From positions 267,432 to 297,737 of the forward strand of contig MNCI01036589.1 of the NCBI GenBank assembly GCA_015680685.1: 30,306 nt of DNA, read 5' to 3'. The notes beneath the pieces are model-generated. The model was not told where the DNA came from, searched no databases, and saw only the letters and a list, made by a program, of their open reading frames with translations. The stretch's first letter is position 1. Each line of letters begins with the position of its first letter. This document shows, in pieces, positions 30,031 through 30,306 of the stretch. The translations under genes and the position numbers were made by a program. Origin of the DNA: Gnetum montanum. Its lineage: Eukaryota; Streptophyta; Gnetopsida; Gnetales; Gnetaceae.

Positions 30031-30306
30031 TTACAACATCGTTTATACCTTTTTCATTTCTTTTTGTGTGTGTTATCCATCTTGTCAAGTTTGTCATTTC
30101 ATAAGTGTTCTTCATGATGGTATGAACTATTTTCTTATTAATTGCTAATGTTTGGTTTTTACCTTTAAGTCATGATGTTGATACTAAGGTATGGTTCTTT
30201 TGATATGGCAGGCAATGAGTCCACTTCATCCATACATCCACAAATTTCTATGGTCTCTCTCAGCTTGGAAATGTACAGTCCCTTTCTAATAAGAACTATA
30301 ATGAAT

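Larger units (their letters stand above)
25566..30306 (+). mobile_element. E6: Ty3/gypsy element with gag and protease, no RT or integrase in window
   Basis: Plus strand: 5' LTR, PBS, leader, gag, protease, then a short linker and T-rich sequence up to the window edge. The order and motifs are those of E5, but after YMERTGG (29688-29708) the linker to RT seen in E5 (QPPYIKS, LKYAFL) does not follow. Either RT-RH-IN are deleted or they are displaced beyond the window; the T-rich stretch, as in E4, favours deletion. The best-preserved gag of the window and many CpGs suggest it is young relative to E4 and E5. Confidence 0.85.

Noticed and set aside
29924-30148. Phe-rich membrane peptide
   Set aside because: Product of the TTTTACACA tandem repeat.

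Overview
The window looks like nuclear DNA of a seed plant with a large, repeat-dominated genome; a conifer-type genome would fit, but no sequence feature fixes the taxon. It is AT-rich. I see no intact gene, no tRNA or rRNA gene, and no host gene I can defend. Almost everything recognisable is decayed retrotransposon. The dominant family is Ty3/gypsy with Athila/Tat-like traits. Its LTRs begin TGATGA/TGATC/TGATGG and end TCATCA, its primer-binding site is a decayed tRNA-Asp type (TGGYRCCATTGC), its protease reads D-L-G in one copy, and it has a Retrotrans_gag-type capsid and a GGGGG polypurine tract.

Layout. E1 (1-1584, +) is the 3' end of an element: a non-coding tail, the polypurine tract (PPT) and the 3' LTR. 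E2 (1585-5351, -) is a truncated 3' LTR, a PPT, a badly decayed accessory ORF and a piece of another LTR. Position 5352 is a single N. E3 (5353 to about 7990, -) is an LTR, a PPT and a better-preserved coiled-coil accessory ORF related to the one in E2. From about 7990 to 11740 there is low-complexity, AT-rich DNA with the 3' tail of an RTE-type LINE and three short tRNA-like repeats. From 11740 to about 20110 (+) lies a Ty1/copia gag-pol fragment. It is split by E4 (13287-19539, -), a structurally complete 6.25-kb Ty3 element with a 5-bp target duplication (ATCTT) and gag as its only coding region. E5 (about 20110-25565, -) carries gag, protease, RT, RNase H and the start of integrase, and is cut off inside integrase where it meets the copia fragment. 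E6 (25566 to the window end, +) has a 5' LTR, PBS, gag and protease, then runs into T-rich sequence with no RT or integrase.

How the parts relate. E1-E4 share the same pre-PPT block; E1-E4 and E6 share the LTR; E4, E5 and E6 share gag. Yet each keeps a different slice of the coding capacity: E5 gag-pol, E6 gag-protease, E4 gag only, E2 and E3 only a 3'-located accessory ORF. The simplest reading is one lineage with autonomous and non-autonomous members that could have been mobilised in trans; all are now dead. Inferred order: copia first, E4 into copia, and E6 near the 5' end of E5. CpG-containing motifs survive best in E3 and E6, so these are probably the youngest, while E4 and E1 have mostly TG/CA in the same places.
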